From positions 434,001 to 498,000 of the forward strand of contig CAJXMW010000001.1 of assembly GCA_913056235.1 (NCBI GenBank): DNA of 64,000 nt, read 5' to 3'. This document shows, piece after piece, positions 7,956-17,362 of the stretch. A program made the translations under genes and the position numbers. The DNA comes from an uncultured Fodinibius sp. GTDB taxonomy: Bacteria > Bacteroidota > Rhodothermia > Balneolales > Balneolaceae. Under the pieces are notes generated by a model, which saw only the letters and a program-made list of their open reading frames with translations, did not search any database and had not been told where the DNA came from. Numbering within the stretch: the first letter of the stretch is position 1; every line of letters begins with the position of its first letter.

Positions 7956-8426
7956 ATGCAACAAATTCAATCCACATATAAGAAAAGCCTAAAGGGCATC
8001 ACCTTTGCCCTTCTTTTCCTGTTTGGACTACATTTTCTTAGTATTCACGGATTTGTTGACAGCCTCGTCTATTGCTTTGAGGAAGATGGCCAAATCAATA
8101 TCGAATCAGAAGTTGGTTCCATCTTCACCATCCCTTCGGAAGATGTCATTCATGCCGAATACCAGCATGATCATGAAGAACCTACTTTTGATGCTGCAGA
8201 AGATAGCCATCATGATGTGTCACTATCTTTGATTTGTTCAAAGGAACAGCAAACAACGCGCTTCGATCAGGAACGCACGCTCAACTTTCTTGAAGGAATT
8301 TTATACAGCAATGTTGAAAATCTCCCGCAATCACGGGTTTTTCAACTTGTTTCTTATACCCCTCCCTTAATTGAGGATACGATAACAGCTTCGCTCAAAA
8401 CGGTTGTCCGCATTCTCTACAACTAA
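7956..8426 (+). CDS. His-rich membrane/periplasmic leader protein of efflux operon
   Basis: 156 residues if started at the ATG at 7956; a TTG further upstream would fall in the repeat arm. An N-terminal transmembrane or signal segment (about 12-30) is followed by an exported acidic region with His-rich stretches (YQHDHEE, DSHHD). Such proteins commonly precede CzcCBA-type genes in Bacteroidota-like operons and may bind the exported metal in the periplasm. The gene precedes the CzcC-like gene by 118 bases in the same direction. The protein encoded at 38763-39197 plays the same positional role in module 2. Function inferred from context. Confidence 0.65.
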   Translation: MQQIQSTYKKSLKGITFALLFLFGLHFLSIHGFVDSLVYCFEEDGQINIESEVGSIFTIPSEDVIHAEYQHDHEEPTFDAAEDSHHDVSLSLICSKEQQTTRFDQERTLNFLEGILYSNVENLPQSRVFQLVSYTPPLIEDTITASLKTVVRILYN

Positions 8427-8544
8427 GTAGTTCCAGCCCTTTCCATATCGCTATTTCACTTGCAAGTAATGTAATCAGGTAGGGAACACTTATATCCTAC
8501 CGGCTCTGCTTGCCTATCTATAAGTAAAAATTGGCTGGAAATAC

Positions 8545-9912
8545 ATGAATTTTTATAAATCCATACTGGCCCTCGGCATGCTCGTGCTTGCTGCCGGATG
8601 CGCCACAGAAGAAACAGTTATCGAACCACCTTCAGAAAGCACACTGGGAGGAAAAACCAATGAGACTTCTCCCGCCCTAAATCAAAATGTGAACCCTCAA
8701 GAAGCGGCATCCCAGGTCACCATTTCAGACACGTTGACCTTCTCGGACGCATTGTCCAAAGCCCTGCTGGAAAATCCACGGCTGCAAAGCTACGGTTGGC
8801 AGGTGCGCGTGAAAGAAGCCGAACGCATTCAAGCTTCATTGCTTCCCAACCCACAACTGAATGCCGAAATGGAAAACTTTGGCGGGACGGGCCCCTTTGA
8901 AGGCTACGATAACCGCGAAATAAAAATAAAGTTAGGACAAAAGATCCTATTGGGCGCTGACCGTCTCAAACGAAAACGGTTGGCAGGTGCCAATAAAGAA
9001 CTGGCCGGCTGGGATTATGAAGCCCAACGACTGGATGTGCTCACCGGTGTTACCAAAGCCTATATCTCAGCACTGGAAGCGCAACGCCAGTGGCAGCAGC
9101 AAAAAGAGCTGGTCGAGGTCGCCCAAAACCTGTACAAATCCATAGCTGCCCAAGTGGAGGCCGGAAAAGTTTCCAAGCTGGCGCAGACGAAGGCACAGGT
9201 TGAGCTTTCCCGCGCAAAAATTGATCTGGAGAATGCCCGTAACCAATGGGAATCTGCTCGGAGTGCGCTGGCTGCCTATTGGGGGAGCCAACAGCCGAAA
9301 TTTCAGCAGTTAGATGGTCAGCTAAGCATGCCTTCCGAGATTCCCGAGTATACCAACGTGCAGGAGTATATCCAGCGCAATCCGGATGTGGCGCGTTGGG
9401 CTACCGAATTGCACCAACGAGAATCAGCTCTCGATCTGGCACAAGCCAGAGGCATTCCTGACATTACGGTAAGCGGAGGATACAAACGCGCGGAGGATTT
9501 GGGCGCGAGTGCTGCTATCGTGGGTGTTTCTATCCCGCTCCCCTTCTTTGATCGCAATCAGGGCAATATCAGAGCGGCCAAGTATGAACTGAGCCGCGTG
9601 GAAACCCAGCGGGAATCGGCTGTTTCTCAAACCTATAAAGCCTTACAAACGGCATACAATAAGCTCAATGCCGCTGCCCACGAGGTCAATCAACTGCAGG
9701 AGCAGGTATTACCCGGAGCTAAAACGGCTTTCGAGGCGGCCCAAACCGGTTACCAGCAAGGCAAGTTTGATTATCTAGAAGTGCTGGATGCCCAGCGGAC
9801 ACTATTTTCCACACGTACTCGCTACATCCAGGCCTTGGCCGAATATAACCGGGCCGTAGCCGATGTTGAACGACTCATCGGAACCCCTCTCTCCGAAATT
9901 ACAGCAAACTAA
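8545..9912 (+). CDS. czcC: Outer-membrane efflux protein, TolC/CzcC family
   Basis: A 455-residue lipoprotein (lipobox ending in Cys19 after a hydrophobic leader) of the outer-membrane factor family. Two repeats of the long alpha-helical TolC fold are visible: DALSKALLENPRLQ near residue 70, and later YQQGKFDYLEVLDAQRTLF, a hallmark of the second repeat. It forms the exit duct for the RND pump encoded by the next two genes. It is separated by eight bases from the adaptor gene, so operon expression is certain to good approximation. The substrate should follow the pump: divalent metals. Confidence 0.92.
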   Translation: MNFYKSILALGMLVLAAGCATEETVIEPPSESTLGGKTNETSPALNQNVNPQEAASQVTISDTLTFSDALSKALLENPRLQSYGWQVRVKEAERIQASLLPNPQLNAEMENFGGTGPFEGYDNREIKIKLGQKILLGADRLKRKRLAGANKELAGWDYEAQRLDVLTGVTKAYISALEAQRQWQQQKELVEVAQNLYKSIAAQVEAGKVSKLAQTKAQVELSRAKIDLENARNQWESARSALAAYWGSQQPKFQQLDGQLSMPSEIPEYTNVQEYIQRNPDVARWATELHQRESALDLAQARGIPDITVSGGYKRAEDLGASAAIVGVSIPLPFFDRNQGNIRAAKYELSRVETQRESAVSQTYKALQTAYNKLNAAAHEVNQLQEQVLPGAKTAFEAAQTGYQQGKFDYLEVLDAQRTLFSTRTRYIQALAEYNRAVADVERLIGTPLSEITAN

Positions 9913-9941
9913 TTTTTTGAATGAATATGGAATTATCAGTC

Positions 9942-11159
9942 ATGAAAAATCTAACAATACTATCACTCACCGGACTTCTTGTGGGAAGTCTCTTAACAGG
10001 TTGTGGATCTAATTCAGGTTCGCAAGCCAATCCACAAACCGAACAGCATCAACAGGAATCGCAACAAACCGAAGAAGCCGAACAGCATGCCCGGGAAGTG
10101 CATCTGACCAAGCAGCAGGAAAACAGCCTGGGAATCAAAGTGGAAACACTTAATGGCGGCAGTGCCTCTTCTACTATTTCCAGACCGGCCAGCGTGAGCT
10201 ATGATCTGGATCAAATAGCCAAGGTTGGCCCACGTATCGAAGCAAAGGTCGTGGAGGTCATCAAAGACTTGGGCGAACAAGTCAATAAGGACGAACCCAT
10301 CGCCCTCATGAGCAGTGTTGGTTTAGGAAAAGCCAAGGCTGAATATATTCGCCTGCGGGCACGTCTCAAGGCCGAACAGGCGCGATACGAACGCGAAAAG
10401 TCCCTGTATGAGCAGGAAATATCTTCCCAGGCGGAGCTGCTGGATGCCGAAGCCAACTACCAAGAGGCCAAAGCTGAGCTGAATTCTTCGGCTGAGGCGT
10501 TGCGCCTTTATGGACTTTCTAAAACGGATATCCAGAATATTGAAGCAGGCAGTGATCAACCCCTGTCACGTTTTTATCTGACCAGTCCGCTCGACGGAGT
10601 AATTCAGGAGCGAGATATTTCACCTGGACAAACGATTAGCCCCAGTGAGACACCTATCCACGTAGCGAATCTCTCGAAGATGTGGGTGATGATTGATGCC
10701 TACGAGCAGGATATCCGGTATCTGAATAAAGGACAAAGCGTAAGCCTATCAGTCCGCAGTATCCCGGGCCAAACCTTTGAGGGCACTACAGATTGGGTCT
10801 CATACTCGCTGGAAAAACAGTCCAGAACTATGCCAGTCCGTGCTATCGTAGAGAACCCGAATCGAAAACTAAGAGCCGGCATGTTTGGAACGGCTCGCAT
10901 TTCTACCGGTAAGGAGCGGAGTGTAGCCATGATTCCCATTGATGCTGTTCAAACCGTAAACGGGGAAAAGGTGGTGTTTGTGCCTGGCGAAGAGCTACGC
11001 AGCTACAAACCAGTCGATGTAATGCTGGGCGGCGAAAATGATGGCTACGTTGAAATTGCTTCCGGGCTTCAACCGGGAGATGAAGCCGTAGTAGCAGGCG
11101 CCTTTGATCTAAAGTCGGCGCTTACGGCCAAATCTCGCAGTGCCTCACACGGACACTAA
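9942..11159 (+). CDS. czcB: RND efflux periplasmic adaptor, CzcB-like
   Basis: Start set at ATG 9942, which gives a clean lipoprotein signal (LLTGC, Cys21); an ATG at 9921 adds seven residues. A short Gln/Glu/His-rich linker is followed by the membrane-fusion fold: barrel-sandwich hybrid halves flanking an alpha hairpin (about 120-190), a beta-barrel domain, and a C-terminal membrane-proximal domain with GLQPGDEAV. It couples the CzcA-type pump to the outer-membrane duct. The linker is His-poor compared with the module 2 adaptor, consistent with a different metal preference. Confidence 0.9.
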   Translation: MKNLTILSLTGLLVGSLLTGCGSNSGSQANPQTEQHQQESQQTEEAEQHAREVHLTKQQENSLGIKVETLNGGSASSTISRPASVSYDLDQIAKVGPRIEAKVVEVIKDLGEQVNKDEPIALMSSVGLGKAKAEYIRLRARLKAEQARYEREKSLYEQEISSQAELLDAEANYQEAKAELNSSAEALRLYGLSKTDIQNIEAGSDQPLSRFYLTSPLDGVIQERDISPGQTISPSETPIHVANLSKMWVMIDAYEQDIRYLNKGQSVSLSVRSIPGQTFEGTTDWVSYSLEKQSRTMPVRAIVENPNRKLRAGMFGTARISTGKERSVAMIPIDAVQTVNGEKVVFVPGEELRSYKPVDVMLGGENDGYVEIASGLQPGDEAVVAGAFDLKSALTAKSRSASHGH

Positions 11160-11217
11160 CCACTACTATCAAATGCGCGATTGCTCTCAACGAATTTCAA
11201 CAATTATTTGACCCATT

Positions 11218-14200
11218 ATGATTAACAAGTTAATTGATTACGCACTGAAGAATCGATTACTGGTGACCATTGGACTGGTTGCCCTGATCGGTGCGGGATA
11301 CTGGTCATTCCAGGAAGTCCCCACCGACTCGTATCCTGATGTAACGCCACCCATGGTGCAGGTATTTACCGTTAGTCCTGGTCTTTCACCCGTGGATGTG
11401 GAAAAACAGATCAGCTATCCTATTGAAATATCAATGTATGGAATCCCCAAGCTCAAGCGGGTACAAAGCACCTCTATTTTTGGTCTTTCCCGGGTGAATA
11501 TTTATTTCGAAGAAGGGACGGATATCTACTTCGCCCGCCGGCTGGTCAATGAACGGCTGGCCAAAGCAGAGAATAAAATTCCCTCGGGACTCGGAGATCC
11601 CCAGCTTGGTCCGTTAACGACCGGCTTGGGTAACGTGATGATGTACCAGGTTAAGAACAAGAAAGGCGCGGATAACTCGTTAAGCGAGCTGCGCACGGCC
11701 CAGGATTGGATCGTTAAACCACAGCTCAAAACGGTACAGGGCGTAACCGGCGTTCTGTCTCTTGGAGGTGATGTCCGCCAGTTTCAGATCAATGTGGATA
11801 TGAATGCTTTAGTCGCGCGGGATTTGGCCCTTGCGGATGTTAAAAAAGCCGTGGGCGCTAACAACCGCAATGTAGGCGGTTCGTTTTTGGAACGCGGCGG
11901 GGAGGAATATCTCGTCCGTGGATACGGCTGGTTCCGTCCTGATAAAAAGGGACTCGAAGATATTCGCAATGTCATCATAGCCAATGAAGATGGCACACCC
12001 GTCTATGTTAAGGACGTCGCCAAGGTGGAGTTCGGTCCCGAGATAAAACGAGGTACTCTGATTGCGAACCAAGAAGAGTCGGTAGGCGGTTTTATACTAA
12101 AATTGATCGGTACCAATACGCAGGATCTGCTTTCCGAGGTTAATCAAAAAATATCATCAATTAATGAGGCCATGCCGGAAGGGATGACTATTGAACCTTT
12201 CTACTCGCAAGGGCAGCTCATCCAAAAAGCGATGGGTACAGTCAAGAGTGCCCTGCTCGAGGGGATCTTTCTGGTGCTCATCTTTCTCTACCTATTTTTG
12301 GGGAATTTCCGATCTACTATTCTTGTGATTTTTATCTTGCCAATGTCAGTTCTGGTTGCCTATATCGGGATGAATTGGGTTGGCCTATCCGGTAACCTGA
12401 TGAGCCTGGGGGGACTCGCCATTGGTATCGGTATGATGGTAGATGGTGCCGTGGTGGTCGTCGAGAACATATTCAGGCACTTAGAAGAACGGGACCTAGA
12501 AGAGGAAGGCATCTCTATGCTACGCCTTGTTGGAGAGGCCACCCGTGAGGTTGGACGCCCGGTAGCCTTTGCCATCAGCATTATTATCATCGTGTTCCTG
12601 CCGCTGTTTACCCTTCAAGGCGTCGAAGGTAAGTTGTTTTCACCGATGGCATACACGATATCGTTTGCACTGCTGGGAGCTTTGATTCTGGCACTGACCT
12701 ACGTGCCGGTCGTATCCAGCGTCATCTTCTCGAAAACGACCAAGGTTTCGGAACCTAAGCTGGTACAATGGCTGAAAAATAAATATCGTCCCGTGGTAGA
12801 CAGGGTGGTTCAGCACCCGGTAATTGTGGTAAGTGGAGCGGTAGTGCTGCTAATCGGGAGTCTGGCTCTGACGCCCTTTCTCGGATCTGAATTTGTACCT
12901 ACGCTTCGGGAAGGGACCTACGCCGTTCGGTCGGTGCTACCGCCGGGGGCTAATCTTCCTACCACCATTGATTACTCGAAGCGGATTCAAAAGTCCATGG
13001 AAACCTTTCCTGAAGTGACCGGCGTATATTCCCGTGTCGGACGTGCCGAAGTAGGTGGCGACCCCGAACCAGTAAACGTGGTCTTCAATGTTGTTAACCT
13101 GAAACCACTGGAGGACTGGGAGTCAGGTCGAGATTATGAAGAGCTGCAGACGGCTATGGCCGAGAAGCTCAACAATGATTTGCCGGGTGTAGCTTCCAAC
13201 TTCTCGCAACCTATTCAGTTGCGCACTGACGAGATGCTCAGTGGCGTGCGCGCCCAAGTTGTTGCCAGCTTGTACGGAGACGACTTGGACACACTGGCCC
13301 AAAAAGCGCAACGAATCAAAGAAGTTATTCAGACTGTTCCCGGGGCCGCGGACGTCCGCGCCCAGCAACAAGGCGGCAAACCCCAAATTATGGTCCGTCC
13401 CGACCGTGAACAGCTGGCCCGATTAGGAATCAGCATTGATGACTTTCTAGGCACCGTTGAAACCGGCATAGGTGGCTCGGTGGCCGGCCAGGTGTTTGAA
13501 GGCATTCGCCGCTTTAATGTATTCCTACGGCTTCAGGAAGGACAGCGTTCCCGTATTGAACAGATACGAGAGCTCCCCATTCGTACGGCCAAAGGAGCGT
13601 TGGTCCCATTGTCGCAACTGGCGGATGTAGAGACCTTTACCGGTCCAAAAACCATCTCACGTAATAAGGCTAGCCGGCGAACCTACGTGCAGCTAAACGT
13701 TCGCGGACGTGATATGGGAAGCGTTGTGAATGAGATACAGCAAAAAGTGAAAGCTCAGGTAGACCTGCCGGCCGGTTACTTCATGGAGTATGGCGGGCAG
13801 TTTGAAAACCAGCGGCGAGCCATGAATAGGCTTTACGTTGTAGTCCCGATTACGATGGGCCTGATCTTTCTGATGCTGTTTCTTGCCTTCGGCAGCTTGC
13901 GATACGCGTTGCTAATCTTCTTTAACGTACCGTTTGCGGTAATCGGCGGCATTGTAGCGCTGTTCGTTAGCGGGCTTTACCTGTCGGTACCTGCCGCCGT
14001 GGGCTTTATTGCTGTCTTCGGGGTGGCCGTACTCAATGGCGTCGTCATGGTCGATTATATTAATGAGCTACGAGAACGCGGTATGGATATGATGGAGGCT
14101 ATAAAAACAGGCGCCGAACACCGACTCCGTCCCGTATTGATGACGGCTACCGTAGCTATTTTGGGACTTATCCCACTACTCTTAGCCAACGATATCGGCT

Positions 14201-14328
14201 CCAATGTGCAACGGCCGCTTGCGGCCGTGGTGGTCGGTGGTCTGTTTACCTCCACGCTGTTGACGCTCGTCGTATTGCCATCGATATACCGATGGTTTGC
14301 CGAAACTAAAACACAAGTTGAACTCTAA
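11218..14328 (+). CDS. czcA: Heavy-metal RND efflux pump, CzcA type
   Basis: 1036 residues, the normal length of HME-RND pumps. The N-terminus has YALKNRLLV and VPTDSYPDVTPP, with two large periplasmic loops and 12 transmembrane segments. Transmembrane helix 4 carries the proton-relay signature with Asp409 in MVDGAVVVVEN, the DGA form found in divalent-cation (Zn/Co/Cd/Ni) pumps rather than the DAA form of CusA. It drives metal export by proton antiport from periplasm or membrane to outside. It is the third gene of an operon and is followed by a hairpin and a PII-like gene. Confidence 0.94.
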   Translation: MINKLIDYALKNRLLVTIGLVALIGAGYWSFQEVPTDSYPDVTPPMVQVFTVSPGLSPVDVEKQISYPIEISMYGIPKLKRVQSTSIFGLSRVNIYFEEGTDIYFARRLVNERLAKAENKIPSGLGDPQLGPLTTGLGNVMMYQVKNKKGADNSLSELRTAQDWIVKPQLKTVQGVTGVLSLGGDVRQFQINVDMNALVARDLALADVKKAVGANNRNVGGSFLERGGEEYLVRGYGWFRPDKKGLEDIRNVIIANEDGTPVYVKDVAKVEFGPEIKRGTLIANQEESVGGFILKLIGTNTQDLLSEVNQKISSINEAMPEGMTIEPFYSQGQLIQKAMGTVKSALLEGIFLVLIFLYLFLGNFRSTILVIFILPMSVLVAYIGMNWVGLSGNLMSLGGLAIGIGMMVDGAVVVVENIFRHLEERDLEEEGISMLRLVGEATREVGRPVAFAISIIIIVFLPLFTLQGVEGKLFSPMAYTISFALLGALILALTYVPVVSSVIFSKTTKVSEPKLVQWLKNKYRPVVDRVVQHPVIVVSGAVVLLIGSLALTPFLGSEFVPTLREGTYAVRSVLPPGANLPTTIDYSKRIQKSMETFPEVTGVYSRVGRAEVGGDPEPVNVVFNVVNLKPLEDWESGRDYEELQTAMAEKLNNDLPGVASNFSQPIQLRTDEMLSGVRAQVVASLYGDDLDTLAQKAQRIKEVIQTVPGAADVRAQQQGGKPQIMVRPDREQLARLGISIDDFLGTVETGIGGSVAGQVFEGIRRFNVFLRLQEGQRSRIEQIRELPIRTAKGALVPLSQLADVETFTGPKTISRNKASRRTYVQLNVRGRDMGSVVNEIQQKVKAQVDLPAGYFMEYGGQFENQRRAMNRLYVVVPITMGLIFLMLFLAFGSLRYALLIFFNVPFAVIGGIVALFVSGLYLSVPAAVGFIAVFGVAVLNGVVMVDYINELRERGMDMMEAIKTGAEHRLRPVLMTATVAILGLIPLLLANDIGSNVQRPLAAVVVGGLFTSTLLTLVVLPSIYRWFAETKTQVEL

Positions 14329-14339
14329 ATTTTCATCGA

Positions 14340-14370
14340 GACTTGGCAAGTTCTCAGAACTTGCCAAGTC
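14340..14370. other. Perfect hairpin between czcA and PII-like gene
   Basis: GACTTGGCAAGTTCT and AGAACTTGCCAAGTC flank a single C, with no T run afterwards. It may partially terminate or stabilise the 3' end of the czcCBA message before the PII-like gene, or be a small repeat element. Confidence 0.6.
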
Positions 14371-14385
14371 TAAACCCCAAAAATT

Positions 14386-14703
14386 ATGAAAGAAATCAAA
14401 GCATTTATTCGAACAAATATGATTGATCGGGTCATTGATGCCCTCGAATCTCTCGATGATGCCCCTGGCATTACGCTGAGTGACGTGCGCGGTTGGGGCC
14501 ATCCCAAAGAAGGACCTGCAAAACTGGTTGAAATGGTTAAGCTGGAAACGGTGGTCCCAACAGAGCGAGTGGAAGAAATTATTTCCGTTATTATTGAAAA
14601 AGGCCAAACCGGTAACTATGGAGATGGTAAAATATTTATTTCCAACGTTGAAAAAGCTGTTCGCATCCGAACCGGGGAAACCGATTACGATGTCATTCGA
14701 TGA
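14386..14703 (+). CDS. PII-like (GlnB-fold) protein of metal efflux operon
   Basis: A 105-residue protein with PII architecture: an N-terminal beta strand KEIKAFIRTNMIDRVIDAL, a T-loop-like region WGHPKEG...VEMVKLETVVP, and C-terminal KGQTGNYGDGKIFISNVEKAVRIRTGE, the most conserved PII segment. The T-loop Tyr uridylylation site of classical GlnB is absent. Members of this group are frequently encoded directly after CzcA/CusA-type pumps and may sense nucleotides or metal to regulate efflux; no direct role is established here. The start ATG is 58 bases after the czcA stop. Confidence 0.85.
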   Translation: MKEIKAFIRTNMIDRVIDALESLDDAPGITLSDVRGWGHPKEGPAKLVEMVKLETVVPTERVEEIISVIIEKGQTGNYGDGKIFISNVEKAVRIRTGETDYDVIR

Positions 14704-14710
14704 AATCCGC

Positions 14711-14740
14711 GGCTGTCACTGCTTGATCGCAATGACAGCC
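14711..14740 (+). terminator. Weak terminator after PII-like gene
   Basis: GGCTGTCA/TGACAGCC arms with a 14-base loop just after the stop codon; only a short pyrimidine tail follows. Confidence 0.4.
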
Positions 14741-14950
14741 TTCTATCAAAAATCGCATATATTTTAAAACATAATTCTACACATAAATCTCATAAAACTG
14801 CAAGAAATAATAAATAGATAGTTATACCATATTATAAATAAAGGATACATATCATATTAATTATGAGCAATACGATATGAAAAACTTTTTAAAATGAAGT
14901 TGATGGCGATGTCATACGTTATGCAAATAACGTCCCATCACAATCCCCGA

Positions 14951-14986
14951 GGCTGTCGCCACCGGACGGTGGTGGCAGTCCTTTTT
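14951..14986 (+). terminator. Terminator-like hairpin before 82-aa gene
   Basis: GGCTGTCGCCACC pairs imperfectly (two mismatches or wobbles) with GGTGGTGGCAGTC around GGAC and is followed by CTTTTT. The stretch 14744-14950 is A+T-rich with no gene visible. Confidence 0.5.
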
Positions 14987-15013
14987 CTTATTCAAGTTCT
15001 TATAAGTTTCATA

Positions 15014-15262
15014 ATGGCTTCAAAAAACAAGCTTAAATATGTATTGATAGCTACCGTTTTAGTCATGGCAGGTTTTGCTATGGCTGATGCATTGGGCTAC
15101 TTTAATTCAAAATCGTATACGAAAGTTTCTAAGGGGTCTCATGCCCATTACGTGCCCAATAGCCGGGATCCTGATGTTTCTATTGATCGCTTTCCCAAAC
15201 GACCGCCTGGGCCAAATGAGAAAATTAGTCCGAATGGAAAGATGATTAAGACAAATGATTGA
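15014..15262 (+). CDS. Small exported/membrane protein, 82 aa
   Basis: Start at the ATG at 15014 (MASKNKLK); an earlier in-frame ATG would read through the terminator hairpin. A hydrophobic segment (about 8-25) is followed by a short exported domain containing SYTKVSKGSHAHYVPN and a Pro/Lys-rich end. The SHAHYVP and RFPKRPP segments suggest a metal-binding or surface peptide. No family is recognised. It lies between the efflux operon and the HMA-AraC regulator. Confidence 0.55.
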   Translation: MASKNKLKYVLIATVLVMAGFAMADALGYFNSKSYTKVSKGSHAHYVPNSRDPDVSIDRFPKRPPGPNEKISPNGKMIKTND

Positions 15263-15330
15263 TGGGCCAGTTAAAATATAGGAGTCCCTTTAATTAAACT
15301 ATTGAGATAAATTAAGTTGCTACTAGTATC

Positions 15331-15897
15331 ATGGAGCAAAAATATTTTCACATAAAAAACATGGTGTGTGAGCACTGTGGTGAAGTCTTGGAATCCAAAT
15401 TAAATCAAGCAGGTTTTTCCGTTAAAAAGATTGAACTGGGAAAGCTGGAACTTGTACAACCGATAGACGAAGATGACTTTGAGTCCCTGTCTAAAGTAGT
15501 GCGGCAAAATGGCTTCGAAATTATCAGTGATAGTAACAGTCAGCTGGTGGAGCAGATTAAGCATCTGATTATAGATATTATTCACCAGCGTGAAAGCCTG
15601 GAAGGCAATTTGTCAGATTTTATCAAGGATCGCATTCACAAAGATTATCAGCATTTGAGTCGGCTATTCTCTAGTGTAGAAGGCAAATCGATTGAACGGT
15701 ATTTTATCCTACAGAAAATTGAACGGGCGAAGGAATTGATAGTATATGGTGAACAAAACCTGACTGAAATCGCCTTTGAGTTGGGCTATAGTAGTCAACA
15801 ACATTTTTCGCGCCAGTTTAAGAAAGAAACAGGGCTTGCCCCCTCTCACTTCAAAGAGGTAAAAGAGAATAAGCGAGTTTCCATTGATCACATTTAA
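15331..15897 (+). CDS. HMA-domain/AraC fusion regulator
   Basis: A 188-residue protein joining an N-terminal heavy-metal-associated domain (metal-binding C13-x-x-C16 in MVCEHC, residues 1-72) to a C-terminal AraC-type double helix-turn-helix (about 95-185) with the signature SRQFKKETGLAPSHFK. A metal-loaded HMA domain coupled to a DNA-binding domain is an obvious one-component Cu(I) or soft-metal sensor, and the flanking Sco, CcoI and efflux genes fit that. The target sites are unknown. The AraC half is complete, whereas the HMA domain is slightly shorter than CopZ. Confidence 0.85.
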   Translation: MEQKYFHIKNMVCEHCGEVLESKLNQAGFSVKKIELGKLELVQPIDEDDFESLSKVVRQNGFEIISDSNSQLVEQIKHLIIDIIHQRESLEGNLSDFIKDRIHKDYQHLSRLFSSVEGKSIERYFILQKIERAKELIVYGEQNLTEIAFELGYSSQQHFSRQFKKETGLAPSHFKEVKENKRVSIDHI

Positions 15898-15930
15898 TTT
15901 TTAAAATGACATAATTAAATCCGTCTTTTA

Positions 15931-16518
15931 ATGAACTCAGCCAAAAGGTTACCTGCAATATTATTCATTGCCGCTGCATTAATGACCGGCTGTAATTCCT
16001 CCTCCCCCAAAGTTATCAACGATATGAGTGATGCTTCCTATCAGCTGGTTAACCAAGACAGTGCCAGGGTTTCGTTCCCGGCTGATTTTGAAGGACAGCC
16101 CATCATTGCCGCATACATTTATACCTCCTGCCAATCCGTTTGCCCAGCCATTTCGGCTAATATGAAAAAGGTCAGCCAAAAAATACCGTCTGACCGGCAA
16201 GTCCAATTTGTGCTTATTTCCTTCGATCCCAAGCGCGACACCCCTTCTAGACTCCGGGACTACCGGAAGAAATTTCAGTTGGATCCCCAAAAATTTACCC
16301 TACTGACCGGCGATTCTACAACTGTAAGCTCTCTAATGGATGAAATTGGAATTCGCACAAAAATGATACCGGCTGATAGCACCGACCCAGATATGGACTA
16401 TATGTTCAACCACACCAATCAACTTAATTTATTTGATTCACAGGGACGAATTCGCGGGGATTACGGCGGCAGTATGACACCGCCGAAGCTTATTATAAAA
16501 GATTTCAAAAAGCTATAA
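15931..16518 (+). CDS. Sco1/SenC copper chaperone lipoprotein
   Basis: A 195-residue lipoprotein (lipobox LMTGC, Cys21) with a thioredoxin fold of the Sco family. The copper ligands CxxxC (TSCQSVCP) and the later His in MFNHTNQ are all present. Sco proteins deliver copper to the CuA site of haem-copper oxidases or act as thiol oxidoreductases. It lies 33 bases after the HMA-AraC gene and is probably co-transcribed. No CuA oxidase is in this window, so its client is elsewhere, or it protects against copper stress. Confidence 0.88.
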   Translation: MNSAKRLPAILFIAAALMTGCNSSSPKVINDMSDASYQLVNQDSARVSFPADFEGQPIIAAYIYTSCQSVCPAISANMKKVSQKIPSDRQVQFVLISFDPKRDTPSRLRDYRKKFQLDPQKFTLLTGDSTTVSSLMDEIGIRTKMIPADSTDPDMDYMFNHTNQLNLFDSQGRIRGDYGGSMTPPKLIIKDFKKL

Positions 16519-16681
16519 TCATGATTAAGAAACTGTAAAAAATCATGTTGGTTTCTGTTACTTATTATCTGGTTTATTAGTTTTGTTATGCTTTGGTTAC
16601 AAAATTAGAATCTATGTTTTTCAGGGACAACAGAATTATTTAATAATTCTTTAACAAGATTAATCAAATAGAAAAACCAAG

Positions 16682-17353
16682 TCACATTTGTGGACTTAAA
16701 AAGGGAATTGCCAAGTTTAGTCCCCTGATAATGAGCAATATTCCAACGAATGCGATAAAATAGGGAGAATAATTTTTGAGCTTTCTTCGTACCGATATTG
16801 AGATAAGCCCACCGGCCAAACTTACGCCCAACATTGCGGGGATGGTACCGATCCCAAATCCTGTCATAAAAATCGTGCTGCTGAATACCGAACCCGACGT
16901 CAGGGCCGTTGCCAGCCCCATATAGACAAACCCACAGGGCAACAGCCCGTTCAGGAGACCGATCGCAAAGAGCGATCCTATGGTCCCTTTTTTAAAAAGT
17001 GATTTAATTGGGTTTCCGGCTTTTTTTATCAGCTTAGAGGGGTATGCTTTCCACTGGTTTAGCTTGGTTTGCAGCCTCGAAATAGAAAGTCCCAACAGAA
17101 TAAATACTCCCACCCCTATCGACAGCCACTGCTGAAACCCCCCGATGGAAATCATCTTGCTTAACAGTCCAACAGCAGCACCCAATATGGAGTAGGTAAT
17201 GACCCGGCCAACGTTGTAAACCAGCCGGGATGCTACCAAATAAGACGTTTTTCTATCGCTTCCCGGCAATGCCAATGCCAGCGGACCACACATTCCAATG
17301 CAATGAAAACTGCCAAGGAAGCCAAAAGTTATGCCGGCAAGGATCCACTCCAT
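16682..17353 (-). CDS. TauE/SafE-like (CcoH/DsbD-type) oxidase-assembly membrane protein
   Basis: 223 residues, six predicted transmembrane segments. The N-terminal GSFHCIGMCGPLALALPG and the mirrored NGLLPCGFVYMGLA form the pair of Cys-containing half-repeats characteristic of the DsbD/TauE group usually encoded next to CcoI (often called CcoS/CcoH-associated sulphite-exporter family). It is thought to support copper insertion into cbb3 oxidase. It lies nine bases downstream of the CcoI ATPase gene, an operon. Confidence 0.85.
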   Translation of the reverse strand: MEWILAGITFGFLGSFHCIGMCGPLALALPGSDRKTSYLVASRLVYNVGRVITYSILGAAVGLLSKMISIGGFQQWLSIGVGVFILLGLSISRLQTKLNQWKAYPSKLIKKAGNPIKSLFKKGTIGSLFAIGLLNGLLPCGFVYMGLATALTSGSVFSSTIFMTGFGIGTIPAMLGVSLAGGLISISVRRKLKNYSPYFIAFVGILLIIRGLNLAIPFLSPQM

Positions 17354-17362
17354 AATTAATAG

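Noticed and set aside
14480-14767. Alternative-frame reading inside the PII-like gene
   Set aside because: The GlnB-type protein is complete in the other frame and the alternative shows no family pattern.
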